Translations under genes and position numbers: made by a program | Notes under the pieces: generated by a model | What the model was told of the DNA's origin: nothing | The model's database searches: none | What the model saw: the letters and a program-made list of their open reading frames with translations, nothing else | From: Acidimicrobiales bacterium | GTDB lineage: Bacteria; Actinomycetota; Acidimicrobiia; Acidimicrobiales; SHLQ01 | Length of the DNA stretch: 59,429 nt | Direction of reading: 5' to 3' | Assembly: GCA_020629375.1 (NCBI GenBank) | Contig: JAHDDK010000022.1 | Location: 1-59,429 of the forward strand | Shown: one piece after another, positions 37,855 to 46,966 of the stretch | How positions within the stretch are numbered: the stretch's first letter is position 1 | Layout: the number at the start of each line of letters is the position of its first letter

Positions 37855-38352
37855 GTGCCGAGATGGTCGCCGCTCCTCGTAGCAATGTTGTCCCTGAGCG
37901 TGATCGCCGGGGCCTGTGGGACCGACTCCCCACCAACATCGAGCGCCTGTGGGTCTCCCACGAACGATCCCCTCGACCCGGCGTCAGGCGTGCATGTTCT
38001 CGACCCGTCGAGCGTGCAGTTCGACGATCCCACCCCGACGTCGGGCCCACACCTCTCGGGCCCGGGCCGCGCCGGCGTGTTCGACGAGAGTATCCCGAAG
38101 GCGGCGCAGGTCACGCTCCTCGAACAGGGCGGGCTCGTCATTCACGTCGACGAGACGCAGCCCGATCTCGTGGAAGCCGCTGCGGCTCTCGCCGGCGAAC
38201 GCGTCGCGGTTCATCCGGCCCCGATCGACTCCGCGGTCATCGTGACCGCGTGGCGAACTCGGATCGCGTGCACGGCGCTCGACGAGGCGTACACGGAGTG
38301 GTTCATCACCGATCGGCTCGGACGCCCGGATCTTGCGCCGACGCACGAGTAA
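37855..38352 (+). CDS. DUF3105-like lipoprotein
   Basis: The protein (about 165 residues) has a lipoprotein signal peptide (LLVAMLSLSVIAGAC, lipid on Cys) and a DUF3105-type domain. It contains FDDPTPTSGPH, matching the family's PPTSGPH, then GVFDES, LLEQGGLVIHVDE in place of EHGGVV, and IVTAWRTRIACTALDEAY near the end. The family's function is unknown; location is the outer face of the membrane. The frame opens far upstream at 37549, over the coiled-coil gene on the other strand. The GTG at 37855 is the best start that keeps a signal peptide. Confidence 0.75.
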   Translation: MPRWSPLLVAMLSLSVIAGACGTDSPPTSSACGSPTNDPLDPASGVHVLDPSSVQFDDPTPTSGPHLSGPGRAGVFDESIPKAAQVTLLEQGGLVIHVDETQPDLVEAAAALAGERVAVHPAPIDSAVIVTAWRTRIACTALDEAYTEWFITDRLGRPDLAPTHE

Positions 38353-38460
38353 CCGAACCGGTGATTCCGGCCAACCCCGATTCGGGCGAACCGGGTTCCC
38401 GGCAAAACCTGATTTCGACACGCGACGAATCGGACAGACCGCGTAACCGAAGAAGAAAAG

Positions 38461-38544
38461 TGCCCGGGGTGGGACTTGAACCCACACGACCCGAAGGTCG
38501 GGGGATTTTGAATCCCCTGCGTCTGCCAATTCCGCCACCCGGGC
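38461..38544 (-). tRNA. tRNA-Leu (anticodon CAA)
   Basis: An 84-base tRNA on the minus strand. The acceptor arm GCCCGGG pairs with CCCGGGC, with discriminator A. The anticodon stem GGGGA/TCCCC closes loop TTCAAAA, giving anticodon CAA (reads UUG). The long variable arm GACC-TTCG-GGTC is typical of a class II leucine tRNA, and the T arm contains GTTCAAGTC. CCA is not encoded. Confidence 0.96.
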
Positions 38545-38557
38545 GAGCACCACACAC

Positions 38558-38563
38558 AATATC
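38558..38563 (-). promoter_or_regulatory. Candidate -10 element for tRNA-Leu
   Basis: Read on the minus strand this is GATATT, ending 13 bases before the tRNA 5' end, a suitable place for a sigma-70-type -10 box. No clear TTGACA-like -35 is visible, and the neighbouring palindrome at 38566-38579 would lie over the spacer. Confidence 0.35.
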
Positions 38564-38565
38564 GG

Positions 38566-38579
38566 TTACCGATCGGTAA
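38566..38579. promoter_or_regulatory. Perfect 14-bp palindrome, candidate operator of the fab operon
   Basis: TTACCGATCGGTAA reads the same on both strands. It lies in the 139-bp gap between the divergent tRNA-Leu gene and fabD, about 105 bp before the fabD ATG. Preceding bases make a second overlapping repeat (ATCGG-TTA-CCGAT). Length and symmetry resemble TetR-family operators, and fatty-acid operons in actinobacteria are often under TetR-type control. The assignment is inference; no regulator gene is adjacent. Confidence 0.5.
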
Positions 38580-38683
38580 GTGGCCGTCCGGCGACTCCGG
38601 TGTCTAGCGTCTGAGGGACGAGCTCGTGACGTTGGCTGGACTGTCGGCCTCGGCGTCACCGAAACGCGAGGAATTAGCCCCAC

Positions 38684-39859
38684 ATGATCGTGTTCACTTA
38701 CCCCGGCCAAGGTTCGCAAAAGCCTGGCATGGGATCTGCGTGGGTCGAGCATCCCTCCTGGGAACTCGTCGGCGAAGCCTCAGACGCGACGGGGCGAGAT
38801 GTCGCCGAGCTGCTGATCGACGCCGATGCCGAGACACTGACCGAGACCCGTAACAGCCAGCTGGCCACCTACGTTCTGTCGATGGTCGTGTACGACGCCG
38901 TAATCCGCGTCGGGGCCGAGGCCAATGCGCACGCCGGGCACAGTCTTGGCGAGTACTCGGCACTCACGGGAGCCGGGGTCCTCGACTTCGGCGACGCCGT
39001 CCGCTTGGTCGCTGAGCGCGGCGAGGCCATGCAGGCCGCGGCTGACGAACGGGCGGGCACGATGGCTGCGGTATTGGGTCTCGATGACGACCAGGTCGAC
39101 ATCGCCTGCGCACGCACACCTGGTGATGTGTGGGTAGCCAACTACAACGCGCCGGGGCAAGTCGTCGTGGCTGGCGAGGCCGATGCGGTGATGGAGGCGT
39201 GTGAGATCGCCAAGGAACTCGGCGCCAAACGGGCCATGGCGTTGCCGGTCGGCGGGGCCTTCCACACGCCGTTGATGGCTCCCGCCCGGGATCGACTGAA
39301 GAAGGCGATCGATCAAACGGACTTCCGGACGGCGGACTCCGTGGTCGTGACGAATGTCGATGCCGCGGTACATACCGACGCAAAGGACTGGCACGCCCTG
39401 CTTCACGCCCAACTCTGTTCCCCGGTTCGGTGGAAGCAGAGCCTGCACACCCTCGCTGGGGAGGGTGCGACGACTTTCGTCGAGATCGGACCGGGCGCCG
39501 TACTGACCGGCATGGTCAAGCGCACCCTGAAGGACGCGGCCCGGGTCACGATCAACTCCCCCGCCGATGTCGACGGGTTGCTCGAGTCCGTCGCAACGAG
39601 CACGACAGCGGCGGCGCCGACACAGGAAGGCGAGCACCTTTTTGCGACCGAACGGCTCGTCGTGTCGCCTTCGGCGGGTGTCTTTCGGCCGGCGGAGGGG
39701 GTCGATGCGGGCATGGCGATCACCCGGGGTTCGATTCTCGGCCATGTCGGGGACGTCGAGGTTCGGTCAGCTTTTTCCGGGACGATCCAGGGCTTTCTTG
39801 CCCTGCCAGATGAACGTGTAACGGCGCGGCAGCCGATCGCCTGGTTGCGGAAGTCATGA
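38684..39859 (+). CDS. fabD: Malonyl-CoA:ACP transacylase with C-terminal biotinyl-like domain
   Basis: This 391-residue protein loads malonyl groups onto acyl carrier protein. Residues 1-300 are a standard FabD: VFTYPGQGSQKPGMG, the nucleophile in HAGHSLGEYSAL (Ser87), the catalytic His in GGAFHTPLM, and VTNVDAAVHTDA. After a Thr/Ala-rich linker (about 305-315) comes an extra domain of about 70 residues, VSPSAGVFRP...GHVGDVEVRSAFSG...RVTARQPIAWLRKS. It has the hammerhead pattern of biotinyl/lipoyl carriers, but the modified Lys is replaced (VEVRS). It starts the fab operon and overlaps fabH by 4 bp. Confidence 0.93.
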   Translation: MIVFTYPGQGSQKPGMGSAWVEHPSWELVGEASDATGRDVAELLIDADAETLTETRNSQLATYVLSMVVYDAVIRVGAEANAHAGHSLGEYSALTGAGVLDFGDAVRLVAERGEAMQAAADERAGTMAAVLGLDDDQVDIACARTPGDVWVANYNAPGQVVVAGEADAVMEACEIAKELGAKRAMALPVGGAFHTPLMAPARDRLKKAIDQTDFRTADSVVVTNVDAAVHTDAKDWHALLHAQLCSPVRWKQSLHTLAGEGATTFVEIGPGAVLTGMVKRTLKDAARVTINSPADVDGLLESVATSTTAAAPTQEGEHLFATERLVVSPSAGVFRPAEGVDAGMAITRGSILGHVGDVEVRSAFSGTIQGFLALPDERVTARQPIAWLRKS

Positions 39860-40788
39860 GCGGCGGGCGCATCATCGGCTGGGGGGCGAACCTTCCCGAG
39901 AAGGTTCTCACCAACGACGACCTGGCAACGACGTTGGACACCAACCACGAGTGGATCGTGGAGCGGACCGGCATTCATCGTCGACACATCGGCGGGTCGA
40001 CGTCGGAGATGTCCATTCATGCGGGCCAGCAGGCGCTGGAGTGCGCGGGCGTGACTGGCGACGACATCGATCTGGTGATCGTTGCGACGACTACCCCCGA
40101 CCAGCTGATGCCGGGTACGTCGGCCGCCGTGCATGCCGAGTTGGGTATTCGGGGCGGCGCCTGCGACATGCAAGCGGTCTGCAGTGGGTTCTCATACGGC
40201 CTCGTGGCGGCGAATGGCCTTTTGTCGAGCGGACTCGAACGCATCCTCGTGATCGGCGCTGATGCGCTGTCGGATCATGTCGATTGGGACGATCGGTCGT
40301 CGGCCATTCTGTTTGGCGATGGCGCGGGAGCGGTGGTGGTCGAGCGGAGCGATCAGCCGACGCTTCTCGGTTTCGATCTCGGCGCCGACGGCACGCTTCG
40401 CCATATCGGCTATGCCGATCACGGTGGCGGGAAGATCACGATGGATGGCAAAGAGGTGTTCCGTTCGGCTGTTCGTGCGGTGACCACATCGGCTCGTGCA
40501 GCGATGGAGCGTGCCGATGTCACGATCGAGGACGTCGATTGGTTCATCCCCCATCAGGCGAACGTTCGGATTATCGAATCGATCGCCGGTCGTTTGGGGC
40601 TACCGATGGAGAAGGCGGTCGTGACGATTGCCGAGACGGCGAACAACTCGGCGGCGACGATTCCGATTGCGCTCGACACCGCGGTCCGCGACGGACGTGT
40701 CCAACCGGGCGATCTCCTCCTCCTCGGCGGCTTCGGCTTCGGTATGACCTGGGCGAGCGCCGTGGTCCGATGGGAGCCGAATGTCTGA
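39856..40788 (+). CDS. fabH: 3-oxoacyl-ACP synthase III
   Basis: The 310-residue condensing enzyme starts fatty-acid synthesis by joining an acyl-CoA primer to malonyl-ACP. The catalytic triad is visible: Cys109 in DMQAVCSGFSYGL, His233 in IPHQANVRII and Asn263 in ETANNSAATIP. The N-terminal ERTGIHRRHI and the C-terminal GGFGFGMTWAS are family signatures. ATG overlaps the fabD stop (ATGA) and its 3' end overlaps fabG by 8 bp, indicating tight coupling. Confidence 0.97.
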   Translation: MSGGRIIGWGANLPEKVLTNDDLATTLDTNHEWIVERTGIHRRHIGGSTSEMSIHAGQQALECAGVTGDDIDLVIVATTTPDQLMPGTSAAVHAELGIRGGACDMQAVCSGFSYGLVAANGLLSSGLERILVIGADALSDHVDWDDRSSAILFGDGAGAVVVERSDQPTLLGFDLGADGTLRHIGYADHGGGKITMDGKEVFRSAVRAVTTSARAAMERADVTIEDVDWFIPHQANVRIIESIAGRLGLPMEKAVVTIAETANNSAATIPIALDTAVRDGRVQPGDLLLLGGFGFGMTWASAVVRWEPNV

Positions 40789-41500
40789 AGGATCGAGTCG
40801 TGTTGCCTTGGTGACGGGAGCGAATCGGGGTATCGGGTTGGCGACGGCTCGGGCACTGCGCGACGCCGGGCATACGGTGGCCGCGACGTACCGCTCGACG
40901 GTCATCGACGAGCCTGGCATTCATGCGGTCGAGTGTGACGTGACCTCGGGTGCATCGGTCGACGAGGCCTTCTCGTCGATCGAAGCTGACCTCGGGCCAA
41001 TCGGGATCGTGGTGTCGAATGCGGGGATCACCCGCGACGGTCTGGTGCTGCGGATGAACGAGGACGATTTCACCGACGTTCTCGATTCGAATCTGACGGG
41101 CGGGTTTCGTGTTGCAAAGCGTGCGGTGAAATCGATGATGCGTCAGCGTTGGGGACGGATCGTGTTCATCTCGAGCATCGTCGGGATCGGCGGTCAGGCC
41201 GGTCAGGCGAACTACGCCGCGTCCAAGGCCGGGTTGCATGGGATGGCTCGTTCGCTCGCGAAGGAATTCGCGTCTCGCAATGTCACGGTGAATGTCGTCG
41301 CCCCGGGCCCGATTTCCACGGACATGACCTCCGCGCTGACCGAGGATCAGTTGGCGGCGATGACCGACGTCGTGCCGCTCGGACGGATGGGAGACCCGAA
41401 CGAGGTCGCGGCGGCCGTTCGGTTTCTTGCGAGCGAAGACGCGGCCTACATCACGGGAGCTGTTCTGCCTGTCGATGGCGGAATGGCGATGGGGCTCTGA
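40781..41500 (+). CDS. fabG: 3-oxoacyl-ACP reductase
   Basis: The 239-residue short-chain dehydrogenase reduces 3-oxoacyl-ACP with NADPH. The cofactor loop TGANRGIGLA, NAG motif SNAGITRDGL, catalytic Ser in FISSIVG, catalytic YAASK and the end GAVLPVDGGMAMGL are all present. It starts 8 bp inside the end of fabH and precedes acpP by 53 bp. FabG-type context makes this assignment firmer than for most SDR proteins. Confidence 0.95.
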   Translation: MSEGSSRVALVTGANRGIGLATARALRDAGHTVAATYRSTVIDEPGIHAVECDVTSGASVDEAFSSIEADLGPIGIVVSNAGITRDGLVLRMNEDDFTDVLDSNLTGGFRVAKRAVKSMMRQRWGRIVFISSIVGIGGQAGQANYAASKAGLHGMARSLAKEFASRNVTVNVVAPGPISTDMTSALTEDQLAAMTDVVPLGRMGDPNEVAAAVRFLASEDAAYITGAVLPVDGGMAMGL

Positions 41501-41553
41501 ACGAATAGGATCTACCGACCCGCATCAGCGGTTCACCATTTGGGAGACAAGCA

Positions 41554-41790
41554 ATGAGTGATGACAATTTCGCCCGGTTCCAGAAGGTCGCCGTCGAGGT
41601 TCTTTCTGTCGAGGCCGACAAGGTCACGATGGAAGCGAGCTTTGCCGACGACCTCGATGCCGACAGCCTCGATCTGGTCGAGCTGGTGATGGGCCTCGAA
41701 GAAGAATTCGATGTGTCCGTCGAAGAGGAAGAGCTCGAGGGTATCGAGATGGTCAAGGGTGCCTTTGACCTGATCGTCTCCAAGCTCTGA
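41554..41790 (+). CDS. acpP: Acyl carrier protein
   Basis: The 78-residue acidic protein holds the phosphopantetheine attachment site in [14 protein letters not shown] (Ser after Asp-Ala-Asp). The helix [16 protein letters not shown] follows, as in type II ACPs. It carries the growing acyl chain between the enzymes encoded around it. GGGAG lies about 9 bases before the ATG. Its TGA overlaps the fabF ATG by one base. Confidence 0.97.
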   Translation: MSDDNFARFQKVAVEVLSVEADKVTMEASFADDLDADSLDLVELVMGLEEEFDVSVEEEELEGIEMVKGAFDLIVSKL

Positions 41791-42977
41791 TGAAGCAGCT
41801 CGAGCAGCGGCGTGTCGCCGTCACGGGTGTCGGCGTCGTGGCGCCGTGTGGTATCGGACGTGACGCGTTCTGGGCGGGGCTTCAGGGTCCGGTCGAGGAT
41901 GTCGAACGTCGCGTGACGGACTTCGATCCGACGCCGCACTTCGACAGCCCGAAAGACGCCCGTCGGACCGATCGCTTCGCGCAGTTCGCGTTTGCGGCGG
42001 CTGCCGAAGCGCTCGAGCAGGCGGGTGAGATCGATGCCGCCCCGACCCGTCGGGGGGTGTTCATCGGCTCCGGAATCGGTGGTCTGATGACCGTCGAAGA
42101 ACAGATCATCGTTCAGCACGAGCGAGGACCTCGTCGGGTCTCTCCGTTTCTGGTGCCGATGATGATGGCCAATGCGGCCGCTGGTGGCTTGTCGATGCGG
42201 TACGGCTGGCAGGGTCCGGCCGAGAACACAGTGACGGCGTGTGCTGCCGGAACTCATTCGATCGGCAATGGCGCACGATGGATTTCGGCGGGGCGTTGCG
42301 ATGCGGTGATGGCGGGCGGCAGCGAGGCCGCGTTTACGGATACGGCGCTCGCGGGGTTCCGGAACATGACGGCGTTGTCGAACAACAATCGTTCGATGCC
42401 ATTCGATGTCGATCGGAACGGTTTCGTCATGGCTGAGGCTGCTGCTGTTCTTGTGCTCGAAGAATGGAACCGGGCCGAAGCGCGAGGTGCGACGATCCTC
42501 GCCGAGGTGCTCGGGGCGGCGAGCACGGCTGACGCACACCACATCACGGCTCCTGCGCCGGGTGGCACGGGGGCGGTTAATTGCATGGAGCTCGCGCTCG
42601 AAGATGCTGGCCTCGCCGCTGACGACATCGTGCACATCAATGCGCACGGCACGTCGACGCCGCTCAACGACGCGGCAGAGGCAGACGCCATCAACAAGGT
42701 GTTCGGGGGCGGAGCGACGGCACCGATCGTGACCTCGACGAAGGGGGTCACCGGCCATGCGCTCGGGGCTGCGGGGGCGATCGAAGCCGCCGCCGTCGTA
42801 CTGTCGATGCAACATGGTCTGATCCCTCCGACGGTCGGGCATCACACCCGCGACCCCGAACTCCCCGAGATCGACCTCGTGTTGGGCGAAGCCCGTGAGT
42901 GGACGCCTGGCCCGTCAATGTCGAACTCGTTCGGTTTCGGCGGGCACAACGGCACCCTCATCCTTGGCCCGGCCTGA
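41790..42977 (+). CDS. fabF: 3-oxoacyl-ACP synthase II
   Basis: This 395-residue elongating condensing enzyme has Cys151 in NTVTACAAGTHSIGNG, the first His in HINAHGTSTPLND, Lys in TSTKGVTGHALGAAGA with the second His, and the C-terminal NSFGFGGHNGTLIL. The full Cys-His-His set supports activity. It extends the chain by two carbons per cycle from acyl-ACP and malonyl-ACP. It is the last fab gene, 15 bp before a Nudix gene on the same strand. Confidence 0.97.
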   Translation: MKQLEQRRVAVTGVGVVAPCGIGRDAFWAGLQGPVEDVERRVTDFDPTPHFDSPKDARRTDRFAQFAFAAAAEALEQAGEIDAAPTRRGVFIGSGIGGLMTVEEQIIVQHERGPRRVSPFLVPMMMANAAAGGLSMRYGWQGPAENTVTACAAGTHSIGNGARWISAGRCDAVMAGGSEAAFTDTALAGFRNMTALSNNNRSMPFDVDRNGFVMAEAAAVLVLEEWNRAEARGATILAEVLGAASTADAHHITAPAPGGTGAVNCMELALEDAGLAADDIVHINAHGTSTPLNDAAEADAINKVFGGGATAPIVTSTKGVTGHALGAAGAIEAAAVVLSMQHGLIPPTVGHHTRDPELPEIDLVLGEAREWTPGPSMSNSFGFGGHNGTLILGPA

Positions 42978-42992
42978 GCCCTCCCCGAATCG

Positions 42993-43553
42993 ATGACCGA
43001 CAATCCGTGGACGCGACACTCGAGCGAGGTCGCGTACGACAACCCATGGATCCGGGTCGAACACGACATCGTGACGACGCCTGGAGGGTCCAAAGGGATC
43101 TACGGTGTGGTCCGCTTCAAGAACCGGGCGGTCGGCGTCATTCCGATCGATGACGACGACCACACGTGGTTGGTCGGTCAATATCGGTACACCGTCGATG
43201 AGTACACGTGGGAGATGCCTGCGGGCGGTTGCCCGGAGGGAGAGTCAGTCGAGGCGACTGCCCGTCGCGAGCTGATCGAGGAGACCGGCCTCGCCGCTGA
43301 CGAACTGGTTCCGCTCTTCGGCGACGTCCAACTGACGAACTCGGTGACCGACGAACGGGCGTGGTGCTTCGTTGCTCGTGGTCTGACGGCTGTCGGCGCA
43401 GAGCCGGAGGACACCGAGGAGCTTCAGCTCCGGCGTGTCTCGGTGGACGACGCGATCGCGATGGTGTTGGACGGCCGAATCGTCGACGGGTTCACCGTGA
43501 CGGGACTGCTCTTTCTGCATGCTCGACCGGACCTTCGACCGAATCGGCGTTAG
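42993..43553 (+). CDS. Nudix hydrolase, ADP-ribose pyrophosphatase-like
   Basis: The 186-residue protein carries a complete Nudix box, beginning AGGCPEGES and continuing ATARRELIEETGL, which holds the metal-binding Glu residues. The preceding VGQYRYTVDEYTWEMPAGG is typical of ADP-ribose/NDP-sugar pyrophosphatases (GQYR...EMPAG). Substrate is not certain. It probably shares the fab transcript, and it converges on yebC. Confidence 0.88.
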   Translation: MTDNPWTRHSSEVAYDNPWIRVEHDIVTTPGGSKGIYGVVRFKNRAVGVIPIDDDDHTWLVGQYRYTVDEYTWEMPAGGCPEGESVEATARRELIEETGLAADELVPLFGDVQLTNSVTDERAWCFVARGLTAVGAEPEDTEELQLRRVSVDDAIAMVLDGRIVDGFTVTGLLFLHARPDLRPNRR

Positions 43554-43580
43554 CAGGTCAAACCCGGCAAGGACCGATGA

Positions 43581-44333
43581 TCAGTCTGCGGCGGCTTCTT
43601 GGAGGACGGCGTCGGGTATATCGAAGTTCGCGTAGACGTCCTGGACGTCGTCGTTGTCGTCGAGGGCATCGATGAGTCGAAGGATTGCCTTGGCATCGGT
43701 GACGTCGCCGACCTCGACCGTCGATGTCGGCATCATCGTCAGGTCGGCGTTCTCGAACGCGATCTCGCTCTCCTCAAGTGCGTCACGGAGCCCGTTTAAG
43801 TCGGTGGGTTCGCACGTGAGTCGCCACGTGTCGCCTTCATCGGCGAGGTCTTCGGCACCATGTTCGAGGGCGACGAGCATCAGCTCGTCTTCGTCGAGCG
43901 CTCGGTCGAGCGTGATGACGCCTTTCCGTTCGAACTGCCAGGCCACCGCTCCAGGCTCGGCCATCGAGCCGCCGTTCTTCGAGAAGATCGATCGCATGTC
44001 CGAACTGGATCGGTTCCGGTTGTCGGTCAAGACCTCGACATAGAGCGCGACGCCGGCCGGGGCGTATCCCTCGTAGGTGATGGGCTCGTAGTTGACCCCT
44101 TCGAGTTCGCCGGTGCCTCGCTTGATCGCTCGCTCGATCGTGTCGAGCGGTACCGAGGCGTCGCGGGCCTTTTGGTACATCGTGCGGAGCGTCGCGTTGG
44201 CATCGAGGTCTCCCCCGCCCTGCCGAGCGGCGACCTCGACCTGCTTGATCAGTTTGGCGAAAAGCTTGGCGCGCTTCTTGTCCGCGGCGCCCTTCTTGTG
44301 CTTGATCGTCGCCCATTTGGAGTGGCCGGACAT
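43581..44333 (-). CDS. yebC: YebC/PmpR-family protein
   Basis: This 250-residue protein starts MSGHSKWATIKHKKGAADKKRAK, which defines the family. Further motifs are GGDLDANATLRTMYQKAR, IERAIKRGTGE, YEGYAPAGVALYVE and FSKNGGSMAEPGAVAWQF. Members act as transcription regulators or, in recent work, as helpers for ribosomes at proline stretches. AGGAGG lies 7 bases before the ATG. It follows pdxT by 25 bp, as in mycobacteria. Confidence 0.96.
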   Translation of the reverse strand: MSGHSKWATIKHKKGAADKKRAKLFAKLIKQVEVAARQGGGDLDANATLRTMYQKARDASVPLDTIERAIKRGTGELEGVNYEPITYEGYAPAGVALYVEVLTDNRNRSSSDMRSIFSKNGGSMAEPGAVAWQFERKGVITLDRALDEDELMLVALEHGAEDLADEGDTWRLTCEPTDLNGLRDALEESEIAFENADLTMMPTSTVEVGDVTDAKAILRLIDALDDNDDVQDVYANFDIPDAVLQEAAAD

Positions 44334-44358
44334 CTACGAACCTCCTGTGACCGGTTTC

Positions 44359-44934
44359 CTAGTATGCGGTGGATTCGACGAAGAGTCGGTGGATCGCGTG
44401 GTCTTCGGACAATTCTGGGTGGAAGCAGCATCCGAGGATGTGTCCATGTCGGACCAAGACGGGATCGCCGCGATGATCCGATGCGAGGACCTCGAGAGCG
44501 TCTCCGACGTGCACGATCTGTGGCGCCCGGATGAACACGGCGTGCACTGGTTCATCCACTCCGCAGACGGTGAGCTCGTCCTCGAAGCTGGCGACCTGAC
44601 GGCCGTATCCGTTGCGTTTGACGGTCACGTCGAGCACACCAAAGTTCCGTTGATCTGCTCGCCCGTCCTCGATCGACTTCGACAGCAGAATGAGTCCTGC
44701 GCATGTTCCGAACACCGGCATGCCGGCTGTGAGGCGTTCGGCGACCGGATCGAAAAGGCCCGATGACTCGAGCAACATCGACATTGTCGTCGACTCGCCT
44801 CCTGGCACGATCAGTGCGTCGACGTCGTCGAGATGCTCGGGCAGCCGGATCTCCGCCGAATCGACGCCGAGTTCGTCGAGTTTGTGCCGGTGTGCCCGGA
44901 AGGCGCCTTGCAGCGCCAGCACACCAATCGTCAC
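44359..44934 (-). CDS. pdxT: Pyridoxal 5'-phosphate synthase glutaminase subunit
   Basis: The 191-residue class I glutaminase supplies ammonia to PdxS. The motif [10 protein letters not shown], the nucleophile in [11 protein letters not shown], and the His-Glu pair in [12 protein letters not shown] complete the triad. The N-terminal [13 protein letters not shown] is typical. It overlaps pdxS by 4 bp (ATGA), as expected for subunits made together. Confidence 0.97.
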   Translation of the reverse strand: MTIGVLALQGAFRAHRHKLDELGVDSAEIRLPEHLDDVDALIVPGGESTTMSMLLESSGLFDPVAERLTAGMPVFGTCAGLILLSKSIEDGRADQRNFGVLDVTVKRNGYGRQVASFEDELTVCGVDEPVHAVFIRAPQIVHVGDALEVLASDHRGDPVLVRHGHILGCCFHPELSEDHAIHRLFVESTAY

Positions 44935-45824
44935 CAGCCGCGATCCTCGTACTTGACCTCGAGGTCGTCCATACCGATCCCGGTCATCGGCGCGCCGAGA
45001 CCGGCGGAGACCTTGGCCAGGATCGAGGCGTCCATGTAGTTGGTCGTCGCCTCGACGATGGCGCGGGCTCGTGGCGCCGGATCGGACGACTTGAAGATCC
45101 CGGAGCCGACGAAGACGGCCTGTGCGCCAAGTTGCATGGCGAGTGCGGCATCGGCGGGCGTGGCGAGGCCTCCTGCACAGAACAGCGGAACGGGCAGCTC
45201 GCCGGTTTCGGCGATCTCCTGGATCAACGGCAATGGGGCCTGCAGGTGCTTGGCCCAGTCGAACAGCTCGGCAGAATCAGCCTGAGTGATCTTCTTGATG
45301 TCGCCAAGGATCGAGCGAAGGTGACGGACGGCCTGCACGACATCGCCGGTTCCGGCCTCGCCCTTGGAGCGAATCATGCACGCGCCCTCGGAGATGCGGC
45401 GCAGCGCTTCACCGAGGTTGGTCGCTCCGCACACGAACGGGACCGTGAAGGGCCATTTGTCGATGTGGTGAGCCTCGTCCGCCGGTGTGAGCACCTCGGA
45501 CTCGTCGATGTAGTCCACATCGAGCGCTTGCAAGATCTGTGCCTCGACGAAATGGCCGATCCGCGCCTTGGCCATCACGGGAATGGTCACGGCGTCTTGG
45601 ATTCCCTGAATCATGTCGGGATCGGACATTCGGGCCACACCGCCATCGACGCGGATGTCGGCTGGCACTCGTTCGAGAGCCATCACGGCGACTGCGCCGG
45701 CGTCCTCGGCGATCTTGGCCTGTTCGGGGTCGACGACGTCCATGATGACGCCGCCCTTCAGCATCTCGGCAAGGCCCCGCTTGACCAGCGGGCTACCGGT
45801 CGTTTGAGTCGACTCGTTCGTCAT
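44931..45824 (-). CDS. pdxS: Pyridoxal 5'-phosphate synthase lyase subunit
   Basis: This TIM-barrel enzyme of 297 residues builds PLP from ribose 5-phosphate, glyceraldehyde 3-phosphate and ammonia. Signatures are [30 protein letters not shown], the catalytic Lys region [18 protein letters not shown], the second Lys region [12 protein letters not shown] and [19 protein letters not shown]. Normal length. With pdxT it gives the deoxyxylulose-independent vitamin B6 route. Confidence 0.98.
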   Translation of the reverse strand: MTNESTQTTGSPLVKRGLAEMLKGGVIMDVVDPEQAKIAEDAGAVAVMALERVPADIRVDGGVARMSDPDMIQGIQDAVTIPVMAKARIGHFVEAQILQALDVDYIDESEVLTPADEAHHIDKWPFTVPFVCGATNLGEALRRISEGACMIRSKGEAGTGDVVQAVRHLRSILGDIKKITQADSAELFDWAKHLQAPLPLIQEIAETGELPVPLFCAGGLATPADAALAMQLGAQAVFVGSGIFKSSDPAPRARAIVEATTNYMDASILAKVSAGLGAPMTGIGMDDLEVKYEDRGW

Positions 45825-45853
45825 GCGGGCAGCCTAGCGACCGCCTTCGGGGA

Positions 45854-46966
45854 TCACCGCAGCGAATCGGCCTCTTCGACAGAGAGTTCCCGCGATGTGC
45901 CACCAGGCGTCAGAGACACCCACGTCTGGCCCGGAGCCAGACCAATGATTTGTCCGTCGGACGTCTCCAGGGTGTAGCCGTCACGCTGGAACTCGCGCCG
46001 CCAGGTGCCCTCCACACGGAACCCGTTCGAGTAGACGATGACCGGTCCGGTTCCGACCGTGATCGCGTCGACGGATGCTCGGTCGATCGTCGAAGCGACG
46101 TAGTTCGTGCCGAGGACGATGACGTTGGCTGGGGCGATACGAACGCCGTCGCGGGTAGTGAGTGGCTCGCCGCCCTGCGATCGGAGGTAACCGCCGGTCG
46201 ACTCACTCCAGACGTAGTCGGCGGCAGTCCGGGCATCGATCTTCACGCCTGGCGACGGTGTTCCAAGCTCGACGACGTTGTTCGAGTATTCAAAGATGGG
46301 TGTGGGCGCACCCGAGTTGTCGTCGGCCTTCTCGAGCAACGCCGAGACGTCGGCGACGAGGTTGTCCGGCGCCCGAAAGTCGCTGATTCGCGAGAATTCG
46401 CGGTCGCCGAAGTCCGCACTGGCGCGGATGAGGAGCCCATCGTTGTCGGCTCGACGAATCTGCGCGTGCACACCGTCGTTTGCCCCCGAGAAGGCGAATA
46501 TCGGCCGGTTGAGGTTGGCGACGATGTCGACATCAGAGGTCCGCCCTGAACGGACCGATCCGACCTCGGTGGGCAGCGTCGAATGGAAAACTGCGGCGAA
46601 TCGGGTCGCTTGCTGCTCGATCCGCTCCTCGAAGATGATGTCGGCGTCTTCGAGCCCGCGAAGGGCCGCCCGTGCCGTGGAGTCGTTGTTCGAGATCTTC
46701 ACCACGACGGCGGGGTGCGTTGGTTCGACCGCACCCTCGACGCCCTCTCCGGTGAGCGGGTAGACGGGCCCGACTGGCTGTGCCTCGGTCGTGGTGGTCG
46801 ACGTCGCCTCGGTGGTGGTCGTCGCGACGGTTGTCGGCGGTGTCGTCGTGGTGGCGACCGACGTGGTCGAGGACGCCGTTGCGGCGTCGTCGCCGTCCTC
46901 GCCGCCGCAGGCTGCTGCGAAGCAGGCGAGCGCGACGAGAATCACACAGAGACGGGTTCGGGTCAT
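45854..46966 (-). CDS. DUF3048 lipoprotein (YerB-like)
   Basis: The 370-residue protein starts with a lipoprotein signal (RLCVILVALACFAAAC). A long Thr-rich linker follows (about 25-60), with repeated short runs of Thr, Ala and Val. The body matches DUF3048: LTGEGVEGAVEPTHPAVVVKI, RGLEDADIIFEERIE, VGSVRSGRTSDVDIVANL and GTWRREFQRDGYTL near the end. Function is unknown; Bacillus YerB is the named relative. ATG 46966 overlaps the stop of the M48-like gene by one base (TGATG). The frame runs up to 47179 without support. Confidence 0.88.
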   Translation of the reverse strand: MTRTRLCVILVALACFAAACGGEDGDDAATASSTTSVATTTTPPTTVATTTTEATSTTTTEAQPVGPVYPLTGEGVEGAVEPTHPAVVVKISNNDSTARAALRGLEDADIIFEERIEQQATRFAAVFHSTLPTEVGSVRSGRTSDVDIVANLNRPIFAFSGANDGVHAQIRRADNDGLLIRASADFGDREFSRISDFRAPDNLVADVSALLEKADDNSGAPTPIFEYSNNVVELGTPSPGVKIDARTAADYVWSESTGGYLRSQGGEPLTTRDGVRIAPANVIVLGTNYVASTIDRASVDAITVGTGPVIVYSNGFRVEGTWRREFQRDGYTLETSDGQIIGLAPGQTWVSLTPGGTSRELSVEEADSLR

